Positions 35,551-44,196 of a stretch of 64,000 bases of DNA are shown piece by piece. Each line of letters begins with the position of its first letter. The stretch's first letter is position 1. The translations under genes and the position numbers were made by a program. This DNA is from Rhodospirillales bacterium. GTDB taxonomy: Bacteria; Pseudomonadota; Alphaproteobacteria; Acetobacterales; Acetobacteraceae. Below the pieces are notes generated by a model. The model was given only the letters and a program-made list of their open reading frames with translations, was not told the origin of the DNA and searched no databases. The stretch spans positions 27,116-91,115 of the forward strand of contig CANHCJ010000001.1 of assembly GCA_947458025.1 (NCBI GenBank). The letters run 5' to 3'.

Positions 35551-35569
35551 GCACGGTGGCGTCACGACC
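35551..35569 (-). promoter_or_regulatory. conserved pre-gene box copy 6
   Basis: GGTCGTGACGCCACCGTGC. Confidence 0.5.
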
Positions 35570-35589
35570 GGTTTGCGCCTTCCCATCGT

Positions 35590-35605
35590 CTAGGAAATCG
35601 CCTAG
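35590..35605. promoter_or_regulatory. operator-like inverted repeat
   Basis: CTAGG-AAATCG-CCTAG. Confidence 0.55.
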
Positions 35606-35737
35606 CGTGGCCGTCCGACCCCACGCTGCGGGCGGCTATCCGTCGCCTCGCTCCGCACGCTCTTGTGTTCTTGGGAACTGAGTGCACCAGGCTGCCCCTG
35701 CCGTGAGGGTCGGACCTCACCCTGACAGGAGATACCC

Positions 35738-36583
35738 ATGGGCGACGCCCCGAAGATGGCCGAGTGCGAACTCAAGCGACGGCTCCGCGAACAGGGCCAC
35801 ATGCGCGAGGGATTGCGACCGCATGACTACGCCGAATTTGTCGGCATCCTGGCCGTGCAGTGGGTCGAGCTCGAACTGGCCAGGGTGTGCGCGCCGCTGG
35901 TCAGGCGCATCGGCGAGCTGGAGACGCTGTTGGACCGCCTGACCGCGCTGGAGGAACAGCACGAACCCCTGGCCAATGAAATGCGCGCCATGCTGGCCAA
36001 GATCGGCGCGGCGCTGGACGCTCCCGACCCGCTGGAGGAACGGCTGGCAGCGGTGGAGGCGAAGCTGGAGGACGTGTCCGCCCGCGCGAGCGGCGCCGAC
36101 TACCCCGGCCTGGCCGAAGCGGTGGGGCAACTCCAGTCCGCGGTGACGGGCACCGACGCCGCCACGCTCCGCGACCGGCTGGACGCGACCGAAAAGCGCC
36201 TGGCCGTCCTGGAGGCGAAGGCCGAGGCGCCCCTGATCCAGGTGAACCCCCAGCCCCACCCGTTCATCGTCGGCGCAACGGACGCGCTGAACCGCGCGCC
36301 CCCCCTGGAGTCCGGGATGGAGCTGTCCGACCCCGCCGTGCCCGCGACTGCCCGGTTCTATGTGCCCTCCCGCGCTTTCGGCGCCGCGCTGGAGCTCATG
36401 CGCGCCGGCGCCCGGGTGCGCCGGGCAAGCTGGACGCAATGGGAGTCGATCGGCCTCCCCCTCTCCACGTTCCGCGCCGGCGGCTCCTTCGACGTGCGCC
36501 AGCGCGGCGCCGTCGGGGCCCCGCCCCTCAATGTCATCCTCACCCTCGATGACATGCTGGCCACCGATTGGGAGCCGGCCTAG
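35738..36583 (+). CDS. coiled-coil protein with C-terminal DUF2829 (Tad2-like) domain
   Basis: C-terminus RAFGAALELMRAGARVRRASW...DDMLATDWEPA matches the DUF2829 pattern F..ALE.l..G..v.R..W...D.LA.DWE. Confidence 0.7.
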   Translation: MGDAPKMAECELKRRLREQGHMREGLRPHDYAEFVGILAVQWVELELARVCAPLVRRIGELETLLDRLTALEEQHEPLANEMRAMLAKIGAALDAPDPLEERLAAVEAKLEDVSARASGADYPGLAEAVGQLQSAVTGTDAATLRDRLDATEKRLAVLEAKAEAPLIQVNPQPHPFIVGATDALNRAPPLESGMELSDPAVPATARFYVPSRAFGAALELMRAGARVRRASWTQWESIGLPLSTFRAGGSFDVRQRGAVGAPPLNVILTLDDMLATDWEPA

Positions 36584-36600
36584 CTACCTACCTGCCTGCA

Positions 36601-36628
36601 TCCCAAGAAAGCCCCCCCTTTCTTGGGA
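36601..36628. terminator. bidirectional hairpin terminator between convergent genes
   Basis: TCCCAAGAAAG-CCCCCC-CTTTCTTGGGA. Confidence 0.75.
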
Positions 36629-36632
36629 TTGG

Positions 36633-38717
36633 CTACCCCCGCGCCACATACAGCGGGCACTCGGGATCGGTGGCCTTCACCACCAGCCCCCGCACCACGC
36701 ACCGCCCCTCCGCGAACCCCTCGCACGCCCCGCAGGTGCCGGCCGGCGCGTCCTGCATCATCGCCTTCACGTGCTGGGGCAAGCCCGGCATGGCCTTGTC
36801 GATCGCATCCATGGCAGTCCGCTCCTTTGCCAGCTCCGCCGCGCCCGGCGGTATCAGCATCATCCCCATGCCGTGCACCCGGCTCCACGCCACGTCGCAC
36901 AGCATGTTCGCGAAGCTGAAATGCGGGTCGATGCCCACCTTCAGCACCCGCGGTTGCGGCTTCCGCGTCTCTTCGTCGTGCTCGACCACCAGCGCCGTCT
37001 TCGTGAAGTGGAGGAACACCCACTCCCGAAGCAGCGGCACCCGCGTGAGCTTGCCGGCTTCGTCGTACACGTCCTGTTCCAATTCCCCGGGATCCGGGAA
37101 CAGGCACCCCTTGTCGCGCACCCGCACGAGCGCCGCCTGCATGGCCTTGTATTGCTGCACCGTCACCGAATAGCGGCTCCGGTCCTCCTGCGCCGTCTTC
37201 ATGTCCGACCGGGATAGGGCATCCCCCCACGCGACCATGTCCGCCGCCTGCGAGGGGCTGTAGTTGACCAGGAACACCCGCCCCGGGTGCTTGTTGGCCA
37301 GCTTCCGGGCATCGTTCACGTTCGGGAGCTGTTCTACGGCGCACACGGCCACCCCGTACTGGCCCATCAGCGCGTCCACCCGCTTGAACGGGTCCAGGTC
37401 AAAGACCGCCTCGACGTGCACCACCGCCTGCCGCCCGTCGGGAAGCCGCTCCTTGATGATGACCGCGCACCAGCCGCCCATTTGGTCCACGCCCATGTAG
37501 GTTTCCCGGGCGGATGCCTTCCAGGTCAGCCCCATGGCCATGCCTTCGGCCGCCGCCGCCTCGCAGTGCTCCAGCGTCACCGGGATTTGGTCCGGGTCCA
37601 CATAGGGGCGCGCCAGGCTCCGGTTCCAGAAGCTCTTCTTTTGGTCGCCCGTTCGGGCCCGCTGGAACGCCTCGATCATCATGCGCGGTGTCTGCCGCGG
37701 GCTGATCGTGCGCGGCAGGAGGAAGCTCCGCATCTTCGGCGAGGCGGCGGGGTTGGTCCGCACGTAGCTACCTACCTGCGGATCGGGGATCCAGCCCCCG
37801 CAGGCCGGGCAGGTCCACACGTAGTCATCCAGCGGCGGGCCGCCCGGCTCCCCCGTGCAGGCCAGCGGCGCCGTGCGCGAGTTGAAGCGGATGGACCGGG
37901 CGGGGAAATTCAGGACCGGGTCCGACAGGTCCGACAGCACCCCGCACGAGGGGCACCGCGTGTGCCACACCTCGCGCGTGCCGAGCTGGTACCAGAAATT
38001 GATGTCCACCTCCGGCATGTTCGCGGTGGACAGCATCAGCGTGGTGCGCAGCTCGGAGTCGCCCGTGCGGGCCCGAACCTTGTCGACATGCGCCAGGGCC
38101 ATTTCCTGGACTTCATCGAGAGTGACGATGTCCATGGGGCGGGACTCGGTCGATACCTTGCCCGTGGTCCAGAGGAACATCAGGAGGCTTCGGTCCACCT
38201 GCCGGGTGAGCACGTTGCCCTCGCCCACCTTGCGCTTGCTGCCATCCTCGGCCGCCTGGTGGATGAGGTGCGTGTAGAGCTCCGGCGCCGAGCGGACGAT
38301 CGGCATGAACCGGTGCTCGGACTTGAAGCCGGCCGTCGCCATGTCCGGCAGGAACAGGCCGATGTTCACGGGCCCGAACTTCAGCGCCATGTAGATGGTG
38401 GCCAGCACCTCCCACACGGTAAGGCCGAGCTGGGTCGCCTTTTGGATGATGAGGGTCAGGTCCTGCGCTTCCTCCCGCGTGCTCGGGATCGCCTCATAGA
38501 GCGGCACCAGCGCGGCGCGATCGTCCAGCCGGAACGGCTTCCGGTCGATCTTCATGCCCTTCGCTTGCAGGTCCTGGCACCACTGGAGGAACGTCATGCC
38601 GTCCGGGATGGATCCCGGCATGGCATAGCCCGCCCGGGCGGCGGCGGCCGCGACGTGCATGCCCAGCAACTCGGCTGCCGCCTTGACCCCGCCGTCGCCC
38701 GGCATCAGGCCCGCCAC
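36633..38717 (-). CDS. terminase large subunit (GpA-like)
   Basis: DLTLIIQKATQLGLTVWEVLATIYMA ... VTLDEVQEM ... CPACGGWIPDP ... KSFWNRSLARPY ... YMGVDQMGGWCAVII. Confidence 0.85.
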   Translation of the reverse strand: MAGLMPGDGGVKAAAELLGMHVAAAAARAGYAMPGSIPDGMTFLQWCQDLQAKGMKIDRKPFRLDDRAALVPLYEAIPSTREEAQDLTLIIQKATQLGLTVWEVLATIYMALKFGPVNIGLFLPDMATAGFKSEHRFMPIVRSAPELYTHLIHQAAEDGSKRKVGEGNVLTRQVDRSLLMFLWTTGKVSTESRPMDIVTLDEVQEMALAHVDKVRARTGDSELRTTLMLSTANMPEVDINFWYQLGTREVWHTRCPSCGVLSDLSDPVLNFPARSIRFNSRTAPLACTGEPGGPPLDDYVWTCPACGGWIPDPQVGSYVRTNPAASPKMRSFLLPRTISPRQTPRMMIEAFQRARTGDQKKSFWNRSLARPYVDPDQIPVTLEHCEAAAAEGMAMGLTWKASARETYMGVDQMGGWCAVIIKERLPDGRQAVVHVEAVFDLDPFKRVDALMGQYGVAVCAVEQLPNVNDARKLANKHPGRVFLVNYSPSQAADMVAWGDALSRSDMKTAQEDRSRYSVTVQQYKAMQAALVRVRDKGCLFPDPGELEQDVYDEAGKLTRVPLLREWVFLHFTKTALVVEHDEETRKPQPRVLKVGIDPHFSFANMLCDVAWSRVHGMGMMLIPPGAAELAKERTAMDAIDKAMPGLPQHVKAMMQDAPAGTCGACEGFAEGRCVVRGLVVKATDPECPLYVARG

Positions 38718-39376
38718 CGGGCTGAAATGGCCTGGAGGCGCGTCGCCATTTCCTGGCCGGCCTCCGGGTGCCGGCGCCCGACATCCTCCATGAGCTCGAC
38801 CACCTCGCGCACGAAGGCCTGGATGTTCTCGGCGTTGGTCGCCACCTCCATCAGCTTCGCGTAGCCCGCCACGGCCGCCTGGAGCGCCGTCGCCGCCTGG
38901 AGCGCGGTGCGCGCCATCCGCACCTTGCCGGTGTCGTCGTGCGCGTGCTTCAGCACCCGCTCGATCGCGTCCATCGACAGCCGCATCTTCCCGACCAGCT
39001 CGCCCAGCGTGTAGCCACGCTCCAGGTCCGGTGGCGCCACGGGCGGCAACACCTCGCCCTTCACCGGCGGCTTGGCCTCGCTGGCCGCGCTGGCAACGCG
39101 CGTCACAAGGCCGGCCGGGGCCTCGCTCGACAACCCCAGCGCCTGCGCCGTCGCCTTCACGGTCGCCGCAGGGTCCGCCGTGCCCGCCACCCGCTTGACC
39201 AGCCGATAGGCGGTGGCGCGCGAGGCCCCCGCCTCCACCAGCGCCTTGACGATCGGGCCGGCGGCGAACGAGAGGCCTTCGGTGGCCAGCGCCTCGCCGA
39301 CCAGCCGCCGCGCCAGCGCCGCCAGCGCATCGGGATCCGGCTCCGCCTCACCTTCGATTTCGGGGGGGCGTCTCAC
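38705..39376 (-). CDS. putative terminase small subunit
   Basis: Immediately upstream of and overlapping terL; HTH-like EAGASRATAYRLVKRV. Confidence 0.6.
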   Translation of the reverse strand: MRRPPEIEGEAEPDPDALAALARRLVGEALATEGLSFAAGPIVKALVEAGASRATAYRLVKRVAGTADPAATVKATAQALGLSSEAPAGLVTRVASAASEAKPPVKGEVLPPVAPPDLERGYTLGELVGKMRLSMDAIERVLKHAHDDTGKVRMARTALQAATALQAAVAGYAKLMEVATNAENIQAFVREVVELMEDVGRRHPEAGQEMATRLQAISARWRA

Positions 39377-39379
39377 TCG

Positions 39380-39904
39380 CTACTCCTGTCTCACCGCCCC
39401 TGAGACGGTAATCTCACGACCGTGAGACGCGATTGCGACGGCCCGGTCCCGCTGCACCTTAGCCAGCCGATCGGCGCGGCTATTCATCACGTCGCCTGAG
39501 TGGCCAGGCACCCAGCGCCAGGTGATGCGGTGGCAATAGTCGTGCTCGGCCAGCCGCTGCCACAGATCGCGATGGGGGATGGCTGAGCCGCGGCCGTTCT
39601 TCCAGCGGCGCCGGTGCCACAGCTCCATGTGCTGGTTCATGGCGTCGTGAATGAGGCGCAGGTCGCTGGTGACCTGGACGACGAGGCGCGGGGCGCGCGG
39701 CAGCAGGTCCAGCGCCTCCGCCACGGCCCGGAGCTCCATGGCGGTGCTGGTGGTGTCCACGCTCCACCCGGACAACTCCAGCGGAGCGTGCTCGCCCTTG
39801 ACCACCAGCACCGCGGCCCAGCCGCCCGCGTTGCGCCCGGTGCCATCCTGGAGCGGGGTGACCGAGCCGTCCGTCCAGATCATCACGTCGTGCCCGGCGA
39901 GCAC
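39380..39904 (-). CDS. ribonuclease HI
   Basis: IWTDGSVTPLQDGTGRNAGGWAAVL ... TAMELRAVAEAL ... VTSDLRLI ... WRWVPGHSGDVMNSRADRLA. Confidence 0.9.
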   Translation of the reverse strand: MLAGHDVMIWTDGSVTPLQDGTGRNAGGWAAVLVVKGEHAPLELSGWSVDTTSTAMELRAVAEALDLLPRAPRLVVQVTSDLRLIHDAMNQHMELWHRRRWKNGRGSAIPHRDLWQRLAEHDYCHRITWRWVPGHSGDVMNSRADRLAKVQRDRAVAIASHGREITVSGAVRQE

Positions 39905-39908
39905 GGCG

Positions 39909-40919
39909 CTACCCCGGCGGGGGCGATGCCGTGTTGGGTGGCGAGGCGGGCGGCGTTGCGGAGGCCTGCGCCAGGCGGTGCCGCAGCCAGTGCAGGGCGG
40001 CGAGCTGGATGGCATGGCCGCCACCCGGGGCAGCAGAAAGCCCCAGCACGAGGCGGTGCATGTGGCGCAGCAGCGTCGTTTCGTCCGCCCCGAACGCGCT
40101 TTCCAGGTCCCGCAGGGTGATGCCGCACATCCGGTGCAGCAGGGCGACCAGAATCGCCTCCAGCCACACCAGGTCGGATTCCGGCAGGGCGGCGGTCAGG
40201 TGGTACGCCCCCTCACTCCGCGGGGCCCGGTGATCGCGCCTCGCCATGTGCGATGCCCGCATGCCGCTTTGGCCGGCGGCACGATCGGCCGCGGCGATCG
40301 CGGCCACCTCCAGCTCTTCGCACACGCGGCGGCTGATTTGCACGGTGCCGCTCGCCGTCTTCGTGTGCGGGATGGCGCCGGAGCGCACCGCCGCGTGCAG
40401 CGTGCGGGGGGTGAAGCCCATGCGCTGTGCAACATCGGCAACATGCAGCACCACGCCATCATCATTGGCGACGGCGGGCGGCTCGACGGGAGCCGGGGCC
40501 GGCGGAGTCTTCGCCGGATCCGGGGCCGCCGGGGCGGGGGCGGGGCCAGCCGCGGGAGCGGGCGGGGGCTGGGAATCTTCCTTGGGGCGCGGCTCCGGGA
40601 GCGGGAGCTGCGCCAGCAAATCCCGGTATTCGCCGATCGTCACGCCCCGGCTCAGGGTGACCGCGGAAACGCTTTGGATGGAGGTTTGCCCGCCGGTGAC
40701 CCCCATGGTGACCAGGCGGACGGCTTCCGGCCGCGGCGGCGGCGGGATCCACTCGGAGCGCGCCGGCGACACCTCGGAAGTCACCGGGAACGGCAGCCGC
40801 GCCGGGGCTTCCGGCGCCGGAGCCCCGCGCCACGACGGATCGGGGGGCGATTTCGACACGGGCGCCGCGTCGCGCGGGGGGCGCAGCAGCAGGCGGGAGA
40901 GCCAGGAAAACGGGAGCAT
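39909..40919 (-). CDS. HTH-containing hypothetical protein
   Basis: HVADVAQRMGFTPRTLHAAVRSGAIPHTKTASGTVQISRRVCEELE. Confidence 0.65.
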   Translation of the reverse strand: MLPFSWLSRLLLRPPRDAAPVSKSPPDPSWRGAPAPEAPARLPFPVTSEVSPARSEWIPPPPRPEAVRLVTMGVTGGQTSIQSVSAVTLSRGVTIGEYRDLLAQLPLPEPRPKEDSQPPPAPAAGPAPAPAAPDPAKTPPAPAPVEPPAVANDDGVVLHVADVAQRMGFTPRTLHAAVRSGAIPHTKTASGTVQISRRVCEELEVAAIAAADRAAGQSGMRASHMARRDHRAPRSEGAYHLTAALPESDLVWLEAILVALLHRMCGITLRDLESAFGADETTLLRHMHRLVLGLSAAPGGGHAIQLAALHWLRHRLAQASATPPASPPNTASPPPG

Positions 40920-40964
40920 GAGACCTCGCAAGGGTGGTGGGTTGGCAGGCAGGCAGGCAGGTAG

Positions 40965-41285
40965 CTATGCCGGCGGCGGCGCCCGGGCGGCATCGACCGC
41001 GGCGCAGCCGGTGGCGGTGGCGTTCACCAGCGCCTGCACCGCGGCATCCATGGCCGACTGGCGGAGGTGGCTGGGGGTGTAGGCCGCGATCGTGGCGCCC
41101 ATGACACTCGCCAGCGCGGTCAGCAGGGCGCCCATCAGCTCGGGGGTCATCGTGTTCCCCGCCTTCAGGACGGCGCCCTGCACCAGCAGCAGCACGTCTT
41201 CGTTCAGCTTCGCGGACACCGCGTGAGCCTCGGCCTCCCGCACGAAAAGCGCGGGCGGCGGGGCAGGGGGGGCGGGGGCGTTCAT
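40965..41285 (-). CDS. hypothetical protein
   Basis: ATGA overlap with upstream gene; its TAG stop lies in the GGTAGCTA repeat. Confidence 0.6.
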   Translation of the reverse strand: MNAPAPPAPPPALFVREAEAHAVSAKLNEDVLLLVQGAVLKAGNTMTPELMGALLTALASVMGATIAAYTPSHLRQSAMDAAVQALVNATATGCAAVDAARAPPPA

Positions 41286-41662
41286 GTGCAGGTGATTTCC
41301 CGGGCCGCGCGCATCTTCTCCGCCATGTAGGCGTTGGTCGCCGCCTTGGCCTCGCCCTCTTCCATGCCCTTCTCGCGGTGGGCGGCGGCATAGGCATCGA
41401 ACTGCACCTCGGCCGCCAGCACCGCGTTGGCGAGGGTGGCGACGCGGGCGCGGTCCCACGCGGCCGTCTTCATCGTCTCGCCGTGGGCGGCGCGCGCCGC
41501 CTCCAGCTCCCGCTCCAGCGTCGCCACCTTCCGCCGCTCGCTGGCCAGCAGCGTTTGCAGCAGGGTGGCGTCCGGCGCGGCCACGCCGGCAACGCCTTCC
41601 AGGCCGATGCCATAGAACGGCAGCGCGCCGGCGCCCTCGCTGTTCGCTTGCTCAGTCTTCAT
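41282..41662 (-). CDS. hypothetical coiled-coil protein
   Basis: Coiled-coil composition; overlap architecture. Confidence 0.6.
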   Translation of the reverse strand: MKTEQANSEGAGALPFYGIGLEGVAGVAAPDATLLQTLLASERRKVATLERELEAARAAHGETMKTAAWDRARVATLANAVLAAEVQFDAYAAAHREKGMEEGEAKAATNAYMAEKMRAAREITCT

Positions 41663-41663
41663 G

Positions 41664-42329
41664 TCAGGCACTCCCTTGGGTTTCGGTGGTGGAAAGGATG
41701 GCGGCCGCCTGCGCCTGGTGCCCGGCGAGCTGCGCTTCGCTCAACGCAATCAGCTCGCGCAGGTGCGCCTCCCGCCCGGCCGGCGGGGTCCATTGCGCGA
41801 CCATGTTCGCCAGGCACACGGCCAGCGTCCGCATCGCCGCGTGCGCGATCGAGTGGGTGTCCTGCACCGGCATGCCCATCAGGCTCGCCAGGTGCTGGGT
41901 GCGGGTGATCGCCCCGGGGATGTCCCAGGCCAGTTGCATCACCAGCCCCCGCAGGGCCGGCGACGGGGGCGGGGTGTCTGCCGGCGGTTCCGGTTCCGGT
42001 TGCGCCGGCGGCGCGGGGGCCGTCGCCGGCGCACCGGCAGCGGCAGCCTCGATTTCCCGCGCCACGTCCGCCGCCTCTTCCATGATGCACTTGCCGATAT
42101 GCTCCACGAGCTCCGGCCATTTGCCCGGGCTGTAGGATTGCGCCACAAGCACGCCCATCGGGTGCATCAGCGCGCTCATGGACAGGTCCAGCGCGGATTG
42201 CTGCCCGCGCCGCTGGAGCCATTCGCTGAAGCGGTCGGCGACCAACGCGCGCAGCTCCTTCGCCAGCGCCTCGCCCTCCGCATGTGCGGCCGCGTCGTAT
42301 TCCGGCGTCGCCGGCGCCTCATCTGTCAC
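41664..42329 (-). CDS. hypothetical protein
   Basis: GTGA overlap with metallopeptidase-like gene. Confidence 0.6.
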   Translation of the reverse strand: MTDEAPATPEYDAAAHAEGEALAKELRALVADRFSEWLQRRGQQSALDLSMSALMHPMGVLVAQSYSPGKWPELVEHIGKCIMEEAADVAREIEAAAAGAPATAPAPPAQPEPEPPADTPPPSPALRGLVMQLAWDIPGAITRTQHLASLMGMPVQDTHSIAHAAMRTLAVCLANMVAQWTPPAGREAHLRELIALSEAQLAGHQAQAAAILSTTETQGSA

Positions 42330-42868
42330 AGGTGACCTCCCTCGCGCAGAGCCGCCAGGAACCCCTCGATGTCGCCCAGCCAGCGGCCGTAGCGCCGGGC
42401 GACCAGGTTGAACTCTTCGATGTCGTGCCCGCGGATGCCCCACACGGGCCGGCCCTCGGCCGTGAACCGCTTCTCCCCGTGCCGGTCCTCGGCGATCGTG
42501 GCGTGCATCAGCTCATGGAAGACCAGCGCCTCCCGCTGGTGCGGGGTGGCCTGGCGCCAGAACTCGGTGTCCAGGATCATCACGTAGTCGGGCAGCTCGC
42601 CGCCGCAGTACTTCGCCAGGAGCCACGTGCCGACGGCGCCGAAAGACCCCTGGAAATTCGGCATGGACATGCTGCCGAGCTCGCGCCGGCCGTTCTTCAC
42701 CCGTGGCTCGGCGCGCATGAGGAACAGGATCATCGCCTCGCCGGTGCGCAGGTCCGCGAACTCGTCATCCGTCGCCACCAGGCGGCCGGCTATCTCGCGC
42801 GGCTCATGCTCGCCCTCTTCGGGGAGCGTGAACGCTTCGGCCGCCGGTGCGCCGCCCTCTTCGCTCAC
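42326..42868 (-). CDS. putative phage metallopeptidase (HExxH)
   Basis: REALVFHELMHATIAE ... GIRGHDIEEFNLVARRYG. Confidence 0.8.
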   Translation of the reverse strand: MSEEGGAPAAEAFTLPEEGEHEPREIAGRLVATDDEFADLRTGEAMILFLMRAEPRVKNGRRELGSMSMPNFQGSFGAVGTWLLAKYCGGELPDYVMILDTEFWRQATPHQREALVFHELMHATIAEDRHGEKRFTAEGRPVWGIRGHDIEEFNLVARRYGRWLGDIEGFLAALREGGHL

Positions 42869-43086
42869 GGCAGCACGCACTTCGTCGTCATCAGCGGGAT
42901 CATCACCGTCACGTTGCCGGATATGACCGGCACAAGTCCGACCATGTCGGACACGAAGGCGCCGCCCGCACCTTCGCAGGCCACTCGACGGTCAGCGTCG
43001 GCAGTCACGCTCCCCCAAAGAAGCCCCGCCATCACCACCCCAAGCAGCGTAGCGCACGCCCAGAACACCCAATTCCAATCACTCAC
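42865..43086 (-). CDS. small membrane protein
   Basis: DWNWVFWACATLLGVVMAGLLWG TM helix. Confidence 0.6.
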   Translation of the reverse strand: MSDWNWVFWACATLLGVVMAGLLWGSVTADADRRVACEGAGGAFVSDMVGLVPVISGNVTVMIPLMTTKCVLP

Positions 43087-43397
43087 CCGCCGCCCCCCCG
43101 CCCGGCTGTATCCGGGTAGCTGCCAGGGGACGGCGGCTGCACCCCGCCGGTTTGCCCACGAACCGGGTGCCGCCAAGCTCCCGTCTCGTTCGGGGGTGCA
43201 GAGCTCTTGCCCTCCCGCCGCGCCAGCTTCGCCAGCTCGCGCTCCGCCTTCCGCCGTAGCTGGCGGGTCGGTTGCGCGGCGGGATCCGGCGGGGGCAGGG
43301 GGGTTTCCTTTTTCGGGGCCGGGCGCGGCTTGCGAGACGCCAGCTTCGCCAGCGCGGCGCCGACGTTGATCGTCATGTAGGTCTTGCCGCGGATCAT
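43083..43397 (-). CDS. hypothetical protein
   Basis: ATGA/GTGA overlaps. Confidence 0.55.
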   Translation of the reverse strand: MIRGKTYMTINVGAALAKLASRKPRPAPKKETPLPPPDPAAQPTRQLRRKAERELAKLARREGKSSAPPNETGAWRHPVRGQTGGVQPPSPGSYPDTAGRGGGG

Positions 43398-43660
43398 GCT
43401 GCGTTCCACTCCCTGGCCAGGGCGGCGACGATCGCCGGCTCCGGCGTGATCCCGGCGATTTCCCGCTCGCCGGTGCAGCGCGGCGCCGAGCGCCGCTCGC
43501 AGCCGAACCGCACCAGGTTGCGGGGCGGCCACCACACGGCCGACATGATGCGCTCGCCCACCCGGACAGGCGCCGGGGGCGCCGCTGGCCGCATGAGAAG
43601 GGCAGGGCGGTAGCCGCACACCTCGCAGGGGCGGAGCATGGGAACGACGAGGCCCATCAC
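43394..43660 (-). CDS. hypothetical Cys-containing protein
   Basis: Overlap architecture; CEVCGY motif. Confidence 0.55.
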   Translation of the reverse strand: MMGLVVPMLRPCEVCGYRPALLMRPAAPPAPVRVGERIMSAVWWPPRNLVRFGCERRSAPRCTGEREIAGITPEPAIVAALAREWNAA

Positions 43661-44196
43661 AGCCTCACCAGCTTGCCAGCCAGGCCGGAAGCCTCCAGCG
43701 CGGCGACATCGGCATCGCCGTAGGCAACCAGGCAGCTCGGGGCGCCCGCGTTCAGCTTGGCCCGGGCGCCGTCCCGATGGTGAAAGTGCAGCCGGCCGCG
43801 CAAGAACAGGACGGCCGAAGCGCGGTTCCACACGCAATCGTGGAACACTTCCGTCTCTGTCCGGGCGAAGATGATCGCCGTGCCGTGGCCATGGTCCGCC
43901 ATGCGCCGCATCCACGGCCCGATGATCGACGGCCCACCGTAGGGCGGGTTGAGCCATACCCGCCCGGTCCATTCCCGCCGCAGGCCGCTGTCCTCGCGCG
44001 TGTAATGCCGCGCCGCGGTGGGCCAGGGGCGAGGCTCCATACAAGCGCACGGGTCCAGGTCGAACGGCCCCAGCGCCTTCAGCAGGTCCGGCGGCGTCAG
44101 CCACACCTCGCTATCCGCGGCCGCCGCCTGGTGGCCGCCCATGCCCCTCCCGGGCAGGGGGGCGGCGAAGGACAGCAGGTCCCGGTTCACGTTCAT
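43657..44196 (-). CDS. phage N-6-adenine methyltransferase (Dam-type)
   Basis: EVWLTPPDLLKALGPFDLDPCA ... RVWLNPPYGGPSIIGPWMRRM ... FARTETEVFHD. Confidence 0.88.
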   Translation of the reverse strand: MNVNRDLLSFAAPLPGRGMGGHQAAAADSEVWLTPPDLLKALGPFDLDPCACMEPRPWPTAARHYTREDSGLRREWTGRVWLNPPYGGPSIIGPWMRRMADHGHGTAIIFARTETEVFHDCVWNRASAVLFLRGRLHFHHRDGARAKLNAGAPSCLVAYGDADVAALEASGLAGKLVRL

